DNA from: Streptomyces paradoxus
GTDB taxonomy: Bacteria > Actinomycetota > Actinomycetes > Streptomycetales > Streptomycetaceae
DNA length: 64,000 nt
NCBI RefSeq assembly: GCF_014202475.1
Contig: NZ_JACHGV010000007.1
Location: forward strand, 310,001-374,000
Reading direction: 5' to 3'
The position numbers and the translations under genes are program-made. Positions 40,775 through 49,815 of the stretch are shown here, piece after piece (position 1 is the stretch's first letter; each line of letters begins with the position of its first letter). Below the pieces are notes generated by a model that worked only from the letters and a program-made list of their open reading frames with translations, had not been told where the DNA came from and did not search any database.

Positions 40775-41404
40775 ATGGCCGAGCACCGTCCCTGCACCGC
40801 GCGCAACGAGACTCCACTGCAACGCGCCGACCGCAACTTCGTGGAGCTGCTCCAGGAACTCCGCGTCACCCAGACGGGCGTGCAGATCCTCTTCGCCTTC
40901 CTGCTGTCGCTGGCCTTCACCTCGCGCTTCGAGGACCTCGACACGGTCCAGCGCGTCACCTACGTCATCACCCTGCTGCTGGCGGTCCTGGCCGCCGCGC
41001 TCTTCACCGCACCGGCCGCGCTGCACCGCTCGCTCTTCCAGCAGGGCGCCAAGCCCCGCATCGTGCAGGTCTCCTCGCGTCTGGCCACCATCGGCCTGAG
41101 CGTGCTGGTGTTCGCGTTCAGCGGTTCCGTGCTGCTGGTGGTCGACGTGACCACGGGCCGGGCCGGCGGTATCGCCGCGGGCGCCGGGACGTTCCTGGCC
41201 TGTGTCGGCCTGTGGGGGCTGCTTCCGCGGCTGGTGCGGCGGACGGGGCTGCGCGAGGAGGCGGACGGTACCGGAGAGACCGCCGACGCGGAATCGGACC
41301 AGGATGACGTCAGGAGTCCCGCACCGCTGCGGCGCACCGTCAGGCAGCCGTCGGGGCTTCGAGGGGCGGCAGCGAACCGGGAGGCGTCGGCACGGCACCG
41401 GTGA
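40775..41404 (+). CDS. DUF6328-like membrane protein
   Basis: A 209-residue protein with a cytosolic N-terminus (RADRNFVELLQELRVTQTGVQILFAFLLSLAF), four hydrophobic helices between about residues 35 and 160, and a long polar acidic-then-basic tail. The opening matches DUF6328 proteins of actinobacteria, of unknown function. The ATG at 40775 is preferred; a GTG at 40742 would add residues with no conservation. A hairpin separates it from the NlpC gene, so it may have its own promoter. Confidence 0.7.
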   Translation: MAEHRPCTARNETPLQRADRNFVELLQELRVTQTGVQILFAFLLSLAFTSRFEDLDTVQRVTYVITLLLAVLAAALFTAPAALHRSLFQQGAKPRIVQVSSRLATIGLSVLVFAFSGSVLLVVDVTTGRAGGIAAGAGTFLACVGLWGLLPRLVRRTGLREEADGTGETADAESDQDDVRSPAPLRRTVRQPSGLRGAAANREASARHR

Positions 41405-41542
41405 CGGCCTCGCTCTCCGGCGGCTCCAAGGGCTCGGAGTGGGCGTCACAGCCGTGAGGGTGGCCCGGATGTCGGTCGCGCGGGCCGGGATGCGCGCGGA
41501 GGGCACCCGCTGGGGAGGTCTTTCGGGTCCTGCCAGGAGTGA

Positions 41543-42001
41543 CTACGGCTCCTGCTGCACCGCGGCGGTCACCGGCTGCACGGGGAGGACCCACGGGAGT
41601 TCGATCGAGATGGTCTTGCCGCCCTCACGGGTGGGGCGGATGCGGAGTCTGCCGCCGCACTCCGCGGTCAGCCAGCGGATGATGACCAGGCCACGGCCGT
41701 TGTCCTGCTGAACGGCGGCGGGCAGGCGTCTGGGGAAGCGCGGATGGCTGTCCGTGACACCGATGCGCAGGTGCTCGTCGCGGTCGAGCTCGACGTCCAC
41801 GGTGAACGTGGGCGACTGACCGAAGGTGTGCTGCACGGCGTTGGTGGCGAGCTCGGAGATGATGAGCCGGACGGTGTCGGACACTTCCGTGTCCGCCGGC
41901 AGGCCCCACTCCGCCAGCGTGCCCACCACGTACGCACGCGCTGCGGAGACCGAGGCCGGATCGCTCGGCAGAGTGACGGATGCTTCCAGATGGTCTGCCA
42001 T
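41543..42001 (-). CDS. anti-sigma-factor-like ATP-binding protein (HATPase_c_2)
   Basis: A 152-residue RsbW-like GHKL protein. The N box is LIISELATNAVQHTFG; the G1 box region is VTDSHPRFPRRLPAAVQQDNGRGLVIIRWL; GGKTISIELPW closes the domain. In Streptomyces, single-domain ATPases of this type often neighbour XRE(DUF5753)-DUF397 genes, as here, and may act as serine kinases or ligand-binding switches. ATG 42001 starts MADHLEASVTLPSDPASVSAARAYV. It is divergent from the XRE gene across 212 bp. Confidence 0.85.
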   Translation of the reverse strand: MADHLEASVTLPSDPASVSAARAYVVGTLAEWGLPADTEVSDTVRLIISELATNAVQHTFGQSPTFTVDVELDRDEHLRIGVTDSHPRFPRRLPAAVQQDNGRGLVIIRWLTAECGGRLRIRPTREGGKTISIELPWVLPVQPVTAAVQQEP

Positions 42002-42127
42002 GGCGACGTCGTCCCTTTCCCACGGGACCACAGCCCGACACGGAGCGGATGGTTCGAGTACGGTCCCGGACTGGTGCTTCGTCGCCAGAGTGCCACCAGA
42101 ACACCCGCGAAGGGCGGCGATCCACCA

Positions 42128-42143
42128 AGATATGCATATATCT
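42128..42143. promoter_or_regulatory. AT-rich palindrome AGATAT-N4-ATATCT
   Basis: A 16-bp perfect inverted repeat (with inner 10-bp palindrome ATATGCATAT), 14 A/T of 16, between the divergent anti-sigma-like and XRE genes. AT-rich DNA of this kind is rare here. It may be the XRE operator or part of a promoter. Confidence 0.5.
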
Positions 42144-42213
42144 GTCGCTCAAAGCGGTGAACTCTGCGACGCGAGACCGTATTTGGGTGGCTCGGAAGGA
42201 GTAAGGAGGAGCC

Positions 42214-43074
42214 ATGCGGCACGGTCCCGCGGTGCGCCGCCGGAAACTGGGCGCCGAACTGCGTGCGCTGCGCACCTCTGCGGGGCTCACGAGCGGTGAG
42301 GCGGCCCGGCTGGTGGGCTGGCACCAGTCCAAGGTCAGCCGGATCGAGACGGGCACGAGCGGGGTGAAACCGGCCGATGTGCGGTCACTTCTCGACGCCT
42401 ACGATGTGGCGGACTCCCAACTCCGCGAACTGCTCATGGCGTTGGCTGGGTCCGACGACAGCGACGGCCGGCACCACTGGCGGCACGCCTACCGCGGGGT
42501 GCTGCCGCCGGCCTACTGGGACTTCATCAGCCTGGAGTCCCAGGCCGGCGCGATGCGCACGCTGGAGACCACGGTCGTGCCGGGCCTGCTCCAGACGCCC
42601 GAATACGCGCGTGCGGTGACGCGGGCGGCGGTGGAGGGGCTCCCGGAGGACCGGCTCGACACGCTGGTGGAAGTGCGGCTGGCCCGGCAGGACGTGCTGC
42701 GCGCCGATCCCCCGCTGAGACTCAGCGCCGTCCTGGACGAGGCGGTGCTGCGGCGGGAGGTGGGCGGGCCCGGGGTCATGGCCCGCCAGCTGGAACGGCT
42801 GGTCGAGGCGGCCCGGCTGCCCCAAGTGCGCCTCCAGGTGCTGCCGTTCGCCGCCGGGGCGCACATCGGTGTCACCGGCCCTTTCGTTATCTTCTCGTTT
42901 TCGAGCACTTCTGATCTGGATGTGGTTGTTCTCGACCACTTGACGAGTAGCCTCTACCTCGAACGGAAAGAAGACCTCCGGGCCTACACGGAGGCCTTCA
43001 ACGCCCTTCAGATCCACGCCCTTTCGCCCGAGGACTCGTTGGATTTCATCGCCGGGACAGCCGCCGGCGCGTAA
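42214..43074 (+). CDS. XRE-family regulator with DUF5753 domain
   Basis: A 286-residue protein. The XRE HTH is at about 12-68 (ELRALRTSAGLTSGEAARLVG, WHQSKVSRIETG). DUF5753 follows at about 95-275 (AYWDFISLESQAGAMRTLETTVVPGLLQTPEYARAV; LQVLPFAAGAHIGVTGPFVIF). Such WhiJ-like regulators come with a DUF397 partner and are reported to act as atypical antitoxin-like or developmental regulators in Streptomyces. GGAGGA precedes the ATG. The segment near 42880-42980 has more A/T than its neighbours, usual for this family. Confidence 0.88.
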   Translation: MRHGPAVRRRKLGAELRALRTSAGLTSGEAARLVGWHQSKVSRIETGTSGVKPADVRSLLDAYDVADSQLRELLMALAGSDDSDGRHHWRHAYRGVLPPAYWDFISLESQAGAMRTLETTVVPGLLQTPEYARAVTRAAVEGLPEDRLDTLVEVRLARQDVLRADPPLRLSAVLDEAVLRREVGGPGVMARQLERLVEAARLPQVRLQVLPFAAGAHIGVTGPFVIFSFSSTSDLDVVVLDHLTSSLYLERKEDLRAYTEAFNALQIHALSPEDSLDFIAGTAAGA

Positions 43075-43083
43075 GGAGGCACC

Positions 43084-43314
43084 ATGCGTGCACTGCCTCG
43101 TCACGTCCCCTCAAGCACCGAACTGCACGGCGTGCGGTGGTTGCGCAGCAGCTACAGCACCGGCGCGAACAACTGCGTCGAGACCGCGTGTCCGGACACC
43201 CCGCCCTGGGCCGGACTGCTCGCCGTACGCGACTCCAAGGCCCCGGCCGGACCCGCGCTGCTCTTCTCCCCGGAGAGCTGGGCCGCGTTCGCGTCCGGGG
43301 TGGACCGCATGTAA
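43084..43314 (+). CDS. DUF397 domain protein
   Basis: A 76-residue protein with the DUF397 pattern: HGVRWLRSSYSTGANNCVETA, LLAVRDSKAPAGPALLFSPESWAAFASGV. It follows the XRE-DUF5753 gene by 9 bp with AAGGAGG before the ATG. DUF397 proteins are the small partners of WhiJ-like regulators and can oppose them; the exact role here is unknown. Confidence 0.85.
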   Translation: MRALPRHVPSSTELHGVRWLRSSYSTGANNCVETACPDTPPWAGLLAVRDSKAPAGPALLFSPESWAAFASGVDRM

Positions 43315-43365
43315 CCGCGTTCGGTCAGACCGCCATCGTGCGACGCACGGCCGTGTCACGCCGAC

Positions 43366-44493
43366 TCATGGCCGCGTCTCGCCGATCAGCCGTACAGCGC
43401 GTTCGATCTGCTGACCGGTCAGGTCAGCCCGGGCGGTCAGCCTGAGCCGTGAGATGCCGTCGGGCACGGAGGGAGGACGGAAGCACCCCACGGCCAGGCC
43501 CGCAGCGCGGCACCGTGCCGCCCAGTTCACGGCGTCCTCGGGAGAGGGCGCGCGCACCGAGACCACCGCGGCGTCCGGACGCACCGCTTCCAGGCCCGCG
43601 GCGGTCAGGCGTGCGTGCAGTTCGCCCGCCACCGCGCGGGCCCGCGCCGCCCGTTCCGGTTCGCGGCACAGCAACCGGAGGGCCGACAGGGCCGCTCCCG
43701 CCGCCGCGGGGGCGAGTCCCGTGTCGAAGATGAACGTCCGGGCCGCGTTGACCAGATGGTCGACGACCCGGGCGGGGCCGAGGACGGCTCCGCCCTGGCT
43801 GCCCAGCGACTTGGACAGCGTGACCGTCGCGACGACGTCGCCGGCGCCCGCGATTCCCGCCGCGTGCGGGGCGCCGCGACCTCCGTCGCCGAGGACGCCC
43901 AGACCGTGGGCGTCGTCGACGACCAGCCCGGCGCCGTGCTCCCGGCAGGCCTCGGCCAGCCCGGTGAGGGGGGCCGCGTCGCCGTCGACCGAGAAGACCG
44001 TGTCGGAGACGGCGATCGCCGTGCCCTCGTGGGTGGCCAGCGCCTTGCGCACGGCGTCCGGCTCGGCGTGCGCCACCACCTGGGTGGTGCCGCGGGCCAG
44101 CCGGCAGCCGTCGATGAGCGAGGCGTGGTTGCCCGCGTCGGAGACGATCAGGGAGCCGTGCGGGGCCAGCGCGGTGACCGCGGCGAGGTTGGCGGCATAA
44201 CCGGAGGAGAAGACGAGGGCCGCCTCGAATCCGCAGAAACCGGCCAGTTCCCGCTCGAGTTCGGCGTGCAGTTCGGTGGTGCCGGTGACGAGCCGGGAGC
44301 CCGTCGAGCCGCCGCCCCAGGTCCGCGCGGCCCGGGCCGCGCCCTCGGTGATCTCGGGGTGACGGGCCAGCCCGAGGTAGTCGTTGCTCGCCAGGTCGAG
44401 GAGCGGGGATTCGGCCGGACGGGGGCGCAGAGTCCGTACGAGTCCGGCGCGGGCGCGCAGCTCCGCCTGCTCGTCGATCCAGCCGAACGCCAT
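43366..44493 (-). CDS. bioF: 8-amino-7-oxononanoate synthase
   Basis: A 375-residue PLP enzyme condensing pimeloyl-ACP/CoA with alanine in biotin synthesis. The PLP lysine lies in [11 protein letters not shown]. Other conserved parts: [60 protein letters not shown] precedes ATG 44493. It is divergent from bioBAD and shares a 150-bp promoter region with it. bioH/bioC-type genes for pimelate formation are not seen. Confidence 0.93.
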   Translation of the reverse strand: MAFGWIDEQAELRARAGLVRTLRPRPAESPLLDLASNDYLGLARHPEITEGAARAARTWGGGSTGSRLVTGTTELHAELERELAGFCGFEAALVFSSGYAANLAAVTALAPHGSLIVSDAGNHASLIDGCRLARGTTQVVAHAEPDAVRKALATHEGTAIAVSDTVFSVDGDAAPLTGLAEACREHGAGLVVDDAHGLGVLGDGGRGAPHAAGIAGAGDVVATVTLSKSLGSQGGAVLGPARVVDHLVNAARTFIFDTGLAPAAAGAALSALRLLCREPERAARARAVAGELHARLTAAGLEAVRPDAAVVSVRAPSPEDAVNWAARCRAAGLAVGCFRPPSVPDGISRLRLTARADLTGQQIERAVRLIGETRP

Positions 44494-44557
44494 GGGTGGT
44501 CCTCCGGGGAATTTGTAGGCAGTGCACAGACACTAGCGGGACGACCAGCAGGTCAGT

Positions 44558-44575
44558 GTGTGGCAATACCCACAC
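44558..44575. promoter_or_regulatory. inverted repeat GTGTGG-N6-CCACAC in the bioF-bioB gap
   Basis: A perfect 6-6-6 inverted repeat, 65-82 bp upstream of bioF and 69-86 bp upstream of bioB. Its central location suits a shared biotin-responsive operator. It does not look like the TGAAC-type BioQ site or the long E. coli BirA site, so the regulator is unknown. Confidence 0.4.
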
Positions 44576-44643
44576 CTCGAAGCGACTCTCTTGTGCGAAG
44601 TCTCCTTGGCCCCGGACGCCTCCTTAGGACAGGATCGGCTTCC

Positions 44644-45825
44644 ATGGACCTGCTGAACACGCTGGTGGACAAGGGGCTTCGGCGCGAGCTGCCGACCCGC
44701 GACGAGGCACTGGCCGTCCTCGCGACGTCCGACGACGACCTGCTCGATGTGGTGGCCGCGGCCGGAAAGGTGCGCCGGCACTGGTTCGGCCGGCGGGTGA
44801 AACTGAACTATCTGGTCAATCTCAAGTCCGGCCTGTGCCCGGAGGACTGCTCCTACTGTTCGCAGCGGCTCGGCTCGACGGCCGGGATCCTGAAGTACTC
44901 CTGGCTGAAGCCCGGCCAGGCGTCCGACGCGGCGGCGGCCGGTGTGGCCGGAGGGGCCAAGCGGGTGTGCCTGGTGGCGAGCGGGCGCGGCCCGACCGAC
45001 CGGGACGTGGACCGGGTCTCCGAGACGATCAAGGCGATCAAGGACAACAACGAGGGCGTCGAGGTGTGCGCCTGTCTCGGACTGCTCTCCGAGGGCCAGG
45101 CGGAGCGGCTGCGCGAGGCCGGCGCCGACGCCTACAACCACAACCTCAACACGTCCGAGGCGACGTACGGGGAGATCACCACCACGCACACCTACGAGGA
45201 CCGCGTGGACACCGTGCAGAAGGCGCACGCGGCCGGTCTGTCCGCCTGCTCCGGGCTGATCGCCGGCATGGGCGAGTCGGACGAGGACCTGGTCGACGTC
45301 GTCTTCTCGCTGCGTGAGCTGGACCCGGACTCGGTTCCGGTCAACTTCCTGATCCCGTTCGAGGGCACCCCGCTCGGCAAGGAGTGGAACCTGACCCCGC
45401 AGCGGTGCCTCAGGATCCTCGCGATGACGCGGTTCGTCTGCCCGGACGTCGAGGTGCGGATCGCGGGCGGGCGCGAGGTCCATCTGCGCACGATGCAGCC
45501 GCTCGCCCTGCACCTGGCCAACTCGATCTTCCTCGGCGACTACCTCACCAGCGAGGGCCAGGCCGGCAAGGCCGACCTGGAGATGATCGCGGACGCCGGG
45601 TTCGAGGTGGAGGGCACCGACCAGGTGACCCTGCCGGAGCACCGGGCCGCCGGCGGCTGCCACGACGGTGGCGGGGTGTGCGGTTCCGAGGGTGGCGGGG
45701 CGTGCGGATCCGAGCCCGCGCCGCAGGCCGCCGCGCAGGACGGCCCGCAGACCGGCGAGCCCCGGACCGACCTGGTCGCCGTGCGCCGCCGGGGCGCCGG
45801 GACGGACCTCGCTCCCAATGCCTGA
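44644..45825 (+). CDS. bioB: biotin synthase with Cys-containing C-terminal tail
   Basis: A 393-residue radical-SAM enzyme inserting sulfur into dethiobiotin. The [4Fe-4S] site is C65-x3-C69-x2-C72 ([12 protein letters not shown]). [20 protein letters not shown]-like [10 protein letters not shown] and the [31 protein letters not shown] block for the second cluster are present. The core ends near residue 325; a tail of about 65 residues follows, Gly/Cys/Ala-rich ([20 protein letters not shown]). E. coli BioB is 346 residues. Starts at ATG 44644 after AGGACAGGA; it overlaps bioA by 8 nt. Confidence 0.94.
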   Translation: MDLLNTLVDKGLRRELPTRDEALAVLATSDDDLLDVVAAAGKVRRHWFGRRVKLNYLVNLKSGLCPEDCSYCSQRLGSTAGILKYSWLKPGQASDAAAAGVAGGAKRVCLVASGRGPTDRDVDRVSETIKAIKDNNEGVEVCACLGLLSEGQAERLREAGADAYNHNLNTSEATYGEITTTHTYEDRVDTVQKAHAAGLSACSGLIAGMGESDEDLVDVVFSLRELDPDSVPVNFLIPFEGTPLGKEWNLTPQRCLRILAMTRFVCPDVEVRIAGGREVHLRTMQPLALHLANSIFLGDYLTSEGQAGKADLEMIADAGFEVEGTDQVTLPEHRAAGGCHDGGGVCGSEGGGACGSEPAPQAAAQDGPQTGEPRTDLVAVRRRGAGTDLAPNA

Positions 45826-47098
45826 GCCGGCCGTGGCCGAGCTGCTGGAGCTCGACCGGCGGCATGTGTGGCATCCGTACGGACCGATGCCCGGGCGGCA
45901 GGAACCGCTCGTCGTGGAATCGGCGAGCGGGGTGCGGCTGCGGCTCGCCGACGGCTCGGGAGAGCTGGTCGACGGGATGTCGTCCTGGTGGTCGGCGATC
46001 CACGGCTACAACCACCCGGTGCTCAACGAGGCCGCGCGCGAGCAGCTCGGGCGGATGAGCCACGTGATGTTCGGCGGGCTCACCCACGAGCCCGCCGTAC
46101 GCCTGGCGAAGCTCCTTGTCGACATGTCGCCCGAGGGTCTGGAGCATGTGTTCCTCGCCGACTCGGGGTCGGTGTCGGTCGAGGTGGCGGTCAAGATGTG
46201 CCTGCAGTACTGGCGTTCGCTGGGCCGCCCCGGCAAGCAGCGGCTGCTGACCTGGCGCGGCGGCTACCACGGCGACACCTGGCAGCCCATGTCGGTGTGC
46301 GATCCCGAGGGCGGGATGCACGAGCTGTGGGCCGGGGTGCTCCAGCGTCAGGTGTTCGCCGGCCCGCCCCCGGCGGAGTACGACGAGGCGTACGCCGAGC
46401 AGCTGCGGTCGCTGATCGAGCGGCACGCCGGCGAACTGGCGGCGGTGATCGTCGAGCCGGTGGTGCAGGGCGCGGGCGGGATGCGCTTCCACTCCCCCGC
46501 GTACCTGCGGGTCCTGCGCGAGGCGTGCGACGCGCACGACGTGCTGCTGGTGTTCGACGAGATCGCGACCGGATTCGGCCGTACGGGCGCGATGTTCGCG
46601 GCGGAGCACGCGGCCGTGACGCCGGACGTGATGTGCGTGGGCAAGGCACTGACCGGCGGCTACCTGACGATGGCGGCGACCCTGTGCACCGCGCGGGTGG
46701 CCGACGGCATCTCGCGCGGCGAGGTGCCGGTGCTGGCGCACGGCCCGACGTTCATGGGCAATCCCCTGGCCGCGGCGGTGGCCTGCGCCTCGATCGAGCT
46801 GCTGCTCGGGCAGGACTGGCTCGCGGAGGTCAAGCGGATCGAGACGGGCCTGCGGGACGGGCTCTCGGCGGCCTCGGAGCTGCCGGGGGTGAAGGACGTG
46901 CGGGTGCTCGGCGCCATCGGGGTCGTGCAGCTGGACCACGCCGTGGACATGGAGGCGGCGACGGCGGCGGCCGTGCGCGAGGGCGTGTGGCTGCGGCCGT
47001 TCCGCGATCTGATCTACACCATGCCGCCGTACGTCACGGGCGAGGCGGACCTGGCGCGGATCGCGCGGGCCGTGTGCGCGGCGGCGCGGGAGGGATGA
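45818..47098 (+). CDS. bioA: adenosylmethionine--8-amino-7-oxononanoate transaminase
   Basis: A 426-residue class III PLP aminotransferase making 7,8-diaminopelargonate with S-adenosylmethionine as amino donor. [63 protein letters not shown] and the PLP lysine in VGKALTGG are characteristic. The ATG at 45818 lies inside the bioB end (8-nt overlap). bioD follows directly, 1 bp away. Confidence 0.94.
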   Translation: MPEPAVAELLELDRRHVWHPYGPMPGRQEPLVVESASGVRLRLADGSGELVDGMSSWWSAIHGYNHPVLNEAAREQLGRMSHVMFGGLTHEPAVRLAKLLVDMSPEGLEHVFLADSGSVSVEVAVKMCLQYWRSLGRPGKQRLLTWRGGYHGDTWQPMSVCDPEGGMHELWAGVLQRQVFAGPPPAEYDEAYAEQLRSLIERHAGELAAVIVEPVVQGAGGMRFHSPAYLRVLREACDAHDVLLVFDEIATGFGRTGAMFAAEHAAVTPDVMCVGKALTGGYLTMAATLCTARVADGISRGEVPVLAHGPTFMGNPLAAAVACASIELLLGQDWLAEVKRIETGLRDGLSAASELPGVKDVRVLGAIGVVQLDHAVDMEAATAAAVREGVWLRPFRDLIYTMPPYVTGEADLARIARAVCAAAREG

Positions 47099-47099
47099 C

Positions 47100-47825
47100 A
47101 TGCCGGTACTGGTGATCACGGGCACGGGCACGGAGGTCGGCAAGACGGTCGTGACCGCCGCCGTCGCCGCGGCGGCGCTGGCCGCCGGCCGTTCGGTGGC
47201 CGTGCTGAAGGCCGCGCAGACGGGCGTGCGGCCCGACGAGCCCGGCGACGCCGCCGAGGTGGCGCGCATCGCTGGCCCGGTGACGACGGCGGAACTCGCC
47301 CGCTATCCCGAGCCGTTGGCCCCGGCCACGGCGGCGCGCCGGGCGGGCCGGGCCCCGGTCCATCCGCACGAGGTCGCGGAGGCCGCCGCCAAGCTGGCCA
47401 CCGAGCACGATCTGGTGCTGGTCGAAGGGGCCGGCGGGCTGCTCGTCCGGTTCGACGCGGCCGGCGGCACCCTGGCCGACGCGGCCCGGCTGCTGTCGGC
47501 GCCGGTGCTGGTCGTGGCCCCGGCGGGGCTCGGCACCCTGAACATGACGGAGCTGACGGCGCGTGAACTGCGCTCCCGGGGGCTGGATCCCGCCGGGATC
47601 GTGATCGGCAGCTGGCCCGCGGCCCCGGATCTCGCCGCCCGCTGCAATCTCGCGGATCTGCCGGACGTGGCCGGAGCCCCGCTGCTGGGCTCCGTCCCGG
47701 CCGGGTCGGGGGCCCTGCCCCCTGCGGAGTTCCGGCGGGCCGCGCCGCACTGGCTGGCGCCGCGGCTGGACGGCTCCTGGGACGCGGAGGCGTTCCGGAT
47801 GCGGGAGGCGCCCCGGGTGTTGTGA
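47100..47825 (+). CDS. bioD: dethiobiotin synthetase
   Basis: A 241-residue ATP-dependent carboxylase closing the ureido ring of dethiobiotin. P-loop [15 protein letters not shown] at residues 8-22; K and substrate loop [17 protein letters not shown] is the conserved glycine-rich strand. It is the last gene of bioBAD, 1 bp after bioA. The C-terminus is divergent between species, so the end (RMREAPRVL) is not diagnostic. Confidence 0.93.
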   Translation: MPVLVITGTGTEVGKTVVTAAVAAAALAAGRSVAVLKAAQTGVRPDEPGDAAEVARIAGPVTTAELARYPEPLAPATAARRAGRAPVHPHEVAEAAAKLATEHDLVLVEGAGGLLVRFDAAGGTLADAARLLSAPVLVVAPAGLGTLNMTELTARELRSRGLDPAGIVIGSWPAAPDLAARCNLADLPDVAGAPLLGSVPAGSGALPPAEFRRAAPHWLAPRLDGSWDAEAFRMREAPRVL

Positions 47826-47909
47826 GAGTCCGGGCGGGCTCGCGGTGAAACCGCCACGGACGTGATCGCGTGTTGAACTACTGACGTGATCACCTCCGAA
47901 GGGACCACC

Positions 47910-48809
47910 TTGCGCACGAACGGATCACACCCGTCCCGCCGCACCGCCCTCGCGCTGGGCACGGCCGCCGCTCTCTCGCTGGGCGGCGGCACGGCCCACG
48001 CGTTATCCGCCACCGGCGGCGTCACCGCGCGGCTGCGCGACCTGGAGCGGGAGCACACCGCACGGCTGGGCGTGTACGCCCGCAACGTCCGCACGGGCCG
48101 GACGGTGGCGTACCGGGCCGACGAGCTCTTCCCGATGGCCTCGGTGTTCAAGACGCTCGCCGCCGCTGCCGTCCTGCGCGACCTCGACCGCGACGGCGAG
48201 TTCCTGGCCCGGCGCATCCACTACACCCAGGCCTGCGTCACGAAGTCGGGCTACTCCCCCGTCACCGAGAAGCACGTGGCGACCGGGATGACAGTGGAGG
48301 AACTGTGCGACGCCACCATCCGCTTCAGCGACAACACCGCGGGCAACCTGCTGCTCAAGGAGCTGGGCGGACCGACCGCGATCACGCGCTTCGCCCGCTC
48401 GATCGGCGACCGGACCACCCGGCTCGACCGCTGGGAGCCCGAGCTCAACTCCGCCGAGCCGTGGCGCGTGACCGACACGACGACCCCGCGCGCGATCGGC
48501 CTGACGTACGCCCGGCTCGTGCTCGGCTCCGCACTGGAGCCCGGGGACCGCGCCCGGCTCACGGACTGGCTGCTGCGCAACACCACGAGCCTGGAGAGGT
48601 TCCGCAAGGGGCTGCCGGCCGACTGGCTGCTCGCCGACAAGACGGGTGGCGGGCGGTACGGCAGCAACAACGACGTGGGCATCACCTGGCCGCCGGACGG
48701 CCCGCCGATCGTGATGTCGGTGCTGACCACGCAGCCGGAGGAGGACGCCCCGGCCGACAACCCGCTGGTGGCCGGCGCCGCCGCCCTGCTGGCGGCGGAA
48801 CTCGCCTAG
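47910..48809 (+). CDS. bla: class A beta-lactamase with a TTA codon
   Basis: A 299-residue secreted serine beta-lactamase. S78-V-F-K81, S140-D141-N142, E176-P-E-L-N180 and KTGGG are the family motifs. The N-terminus has SRRTALALG followed by a hydrophobic stretch and AHA, a Tat signal. TTG 47910 is preferred because GAAGGGA lies upstream; a GTG at 47886 would add 8 residues without a ribosome site. Leu32 is encoded by TTA (48003-48005), so translation should depend on the bldA tRNA and occur late in growth. It may protect the cell against its own or neighbours' beta-lactams. Confidence 0.9.
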   Translation: MRTNGSHPSRRTALALGTAAALSLGGGTAHALSATGGVTARLRDLEREHTARLGVYARNVRTGRTVAYRADELFPMASVFKTLAAAAVLRDLDRDGEFLARRIHYTQACVTKSGYSPVTEKHVATGMTVEELCDATIRFSDNTAGNLLLKELGGPTAITRFARSIGDRTTRLDRWEPELNSAEPWRVTDTTTPRAIGLTYARLVLGSALEPGDRARLTDWLLRNTTSLERFRKGLPADWLLADKTGGGRYGSNNDVGITWPPDGPPIVMSVLTTQPEEDAPADNPLVAGAAALLAAELA

Positions 48810-48810
48810 C

Positions 48811-49746
48811 GTGACCGGCCACGGCAGGTCGTCGTGGGGCCCCTGGCTGGTGGCCGGCGCCCTCGGGGTCGCCGGTCTGCTCGCCCTGCACTCGGCCGTG
48901 CCCAACGGGGCCGGGCGGCTCGGGAGCCTGCTGGAGACGTTCCTGCCGTGGCTGGGTGTGGCCGTGCCCGTGCTCGGCTGCCTCGCCCTGCTCACGCGGT
49001 CCTGGGCGGGGCTGCTCGCCTGCCTGGCGCCCGGGGCCGTGTGGCTCTGGATGTTCGGCGGGGTGTGGTTCTCCTCGCCTCCGGGCTCGTACGACCTGAC
49101 CGTCGTCCAGCACAACGTGGCCGACGACAACGCCGATCCCGCCGGTACCGCCCGGGCCCTGCGCGCCACCCGCGCCGGCCTGATCGCCGTGGAGGAGCTG
49201 ACGCCCGCCGCACGGCCCGCTTACCAGGGCGTCCTGGGCGCTTCCCATCCGCACCGGGCCGTCCACGGCACGGTCGGGCTCTGGTCGGCGTATCCGCTGT
49301 CGGACGTGCGGCCCGTGGACATCCGGCCGGAGGGTTTCCCGGAGGACTGGCGGCGGGCTCTGCGGGCCACGGTGTCCGCGCCCGGCGGCAGGGTCGCGGT
49401 GTACGTGGTCCATCTGCCGTCCGTACGCCTGGGCCCGACGGGGCTCGCCTCGGCGGCCCGTGACGAGAGCGCGGCCCTGCTCGGGGCCCGGATCGCCGCC
49501 GACCCGGCCGGCCGGCTGCTGGTGATGGGCGACCTCAACGGCACGGTGCAGGACCGCGGCCTCGCCCCGCTCACCTCCCGGCTGCACCCGCCGCCCACGG
49601 GGTTCGCGTTCAGCTGGCCGGCCGTCCTGCCGGTGGCGAGGATCGACCAGGTGCTGGGGCGAGGGGCCGAGGTGACGGAGGTGACGGCGCTGGAGGCGAC
49701 CGCCAGCGACCACCTTCCGGTGCTGGGCCGCGTACTCCTGCGGTAG
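48811..49746 (+). CDS. membrane-anchored endonuclease/exonuclease/phosphatase family protein
   Basis: A 311-residue protein. Three hydrophobic N-terminal segments (about 11-28, 42-60, 64-84) are followed by an EEP domain with LTVVQHNVADDN, AVEEL, VVHLPSVRLG, VMGDLNGT and SDHLPVLGRV. These match the metal/catalytic residues of DNase I-like phosphoesterases. Similar membrane EEP proteins in actinobacteria have unknown substrates, perhaps lipids or nucleotides. The GTG at 48811 is 1 bp after the beta-lactamase stop, so they may be co-transcribed. Confidence 0.82.
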   Translation: MTGHGRSSWGPWLVAGALGVAGLLALHSAVPNGAGRLGSLLETFLPWLGVAVPVLGCLALLTRSWAGLLACLAPGAVWLWMFGGVWFSSPPGSYDLTVVQHNVADDNADPAGTARALRATRAGLIAVEELTPAARPAYQGVLGASHPHRAVHGTVGLWSAYPLSDVRPVDIRPEGFPEDWRRALRATVSAPGGRVAVYVVHLPSVRLGPTGLASAARDESAALLGARIAADPAGRLLVMGDLNGTVQDRGLAPLTSRLHPPPTGFAFSWPAVLPVARIDQVLGRGAEVTEVTALEATASDHLPVLGRVLLR

Positions 49747-49786
49747 ACGGCAGGGGTGCGCCGGGCCCGTCGCGGGGAGAATCCGG

Positions 49787-49802
49787 GTGAGGCCGGCCTC
49801 AC
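49787..49802. promoter_or_regulatory. perfect 16-bp palindrome before the methyltransferase
   Basis: GTGAGGCC/GGCCTCAC with no spacer, ending 13 bp before the ATG at 49816, immediately followed by the GGGAGG ribosome site. It could be an operator, or a hairpin in the mRNA leader. Function is not shown. Confidence 0.4.
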
Positions 49803-49815
49803 AGGGAGGTTTTCG

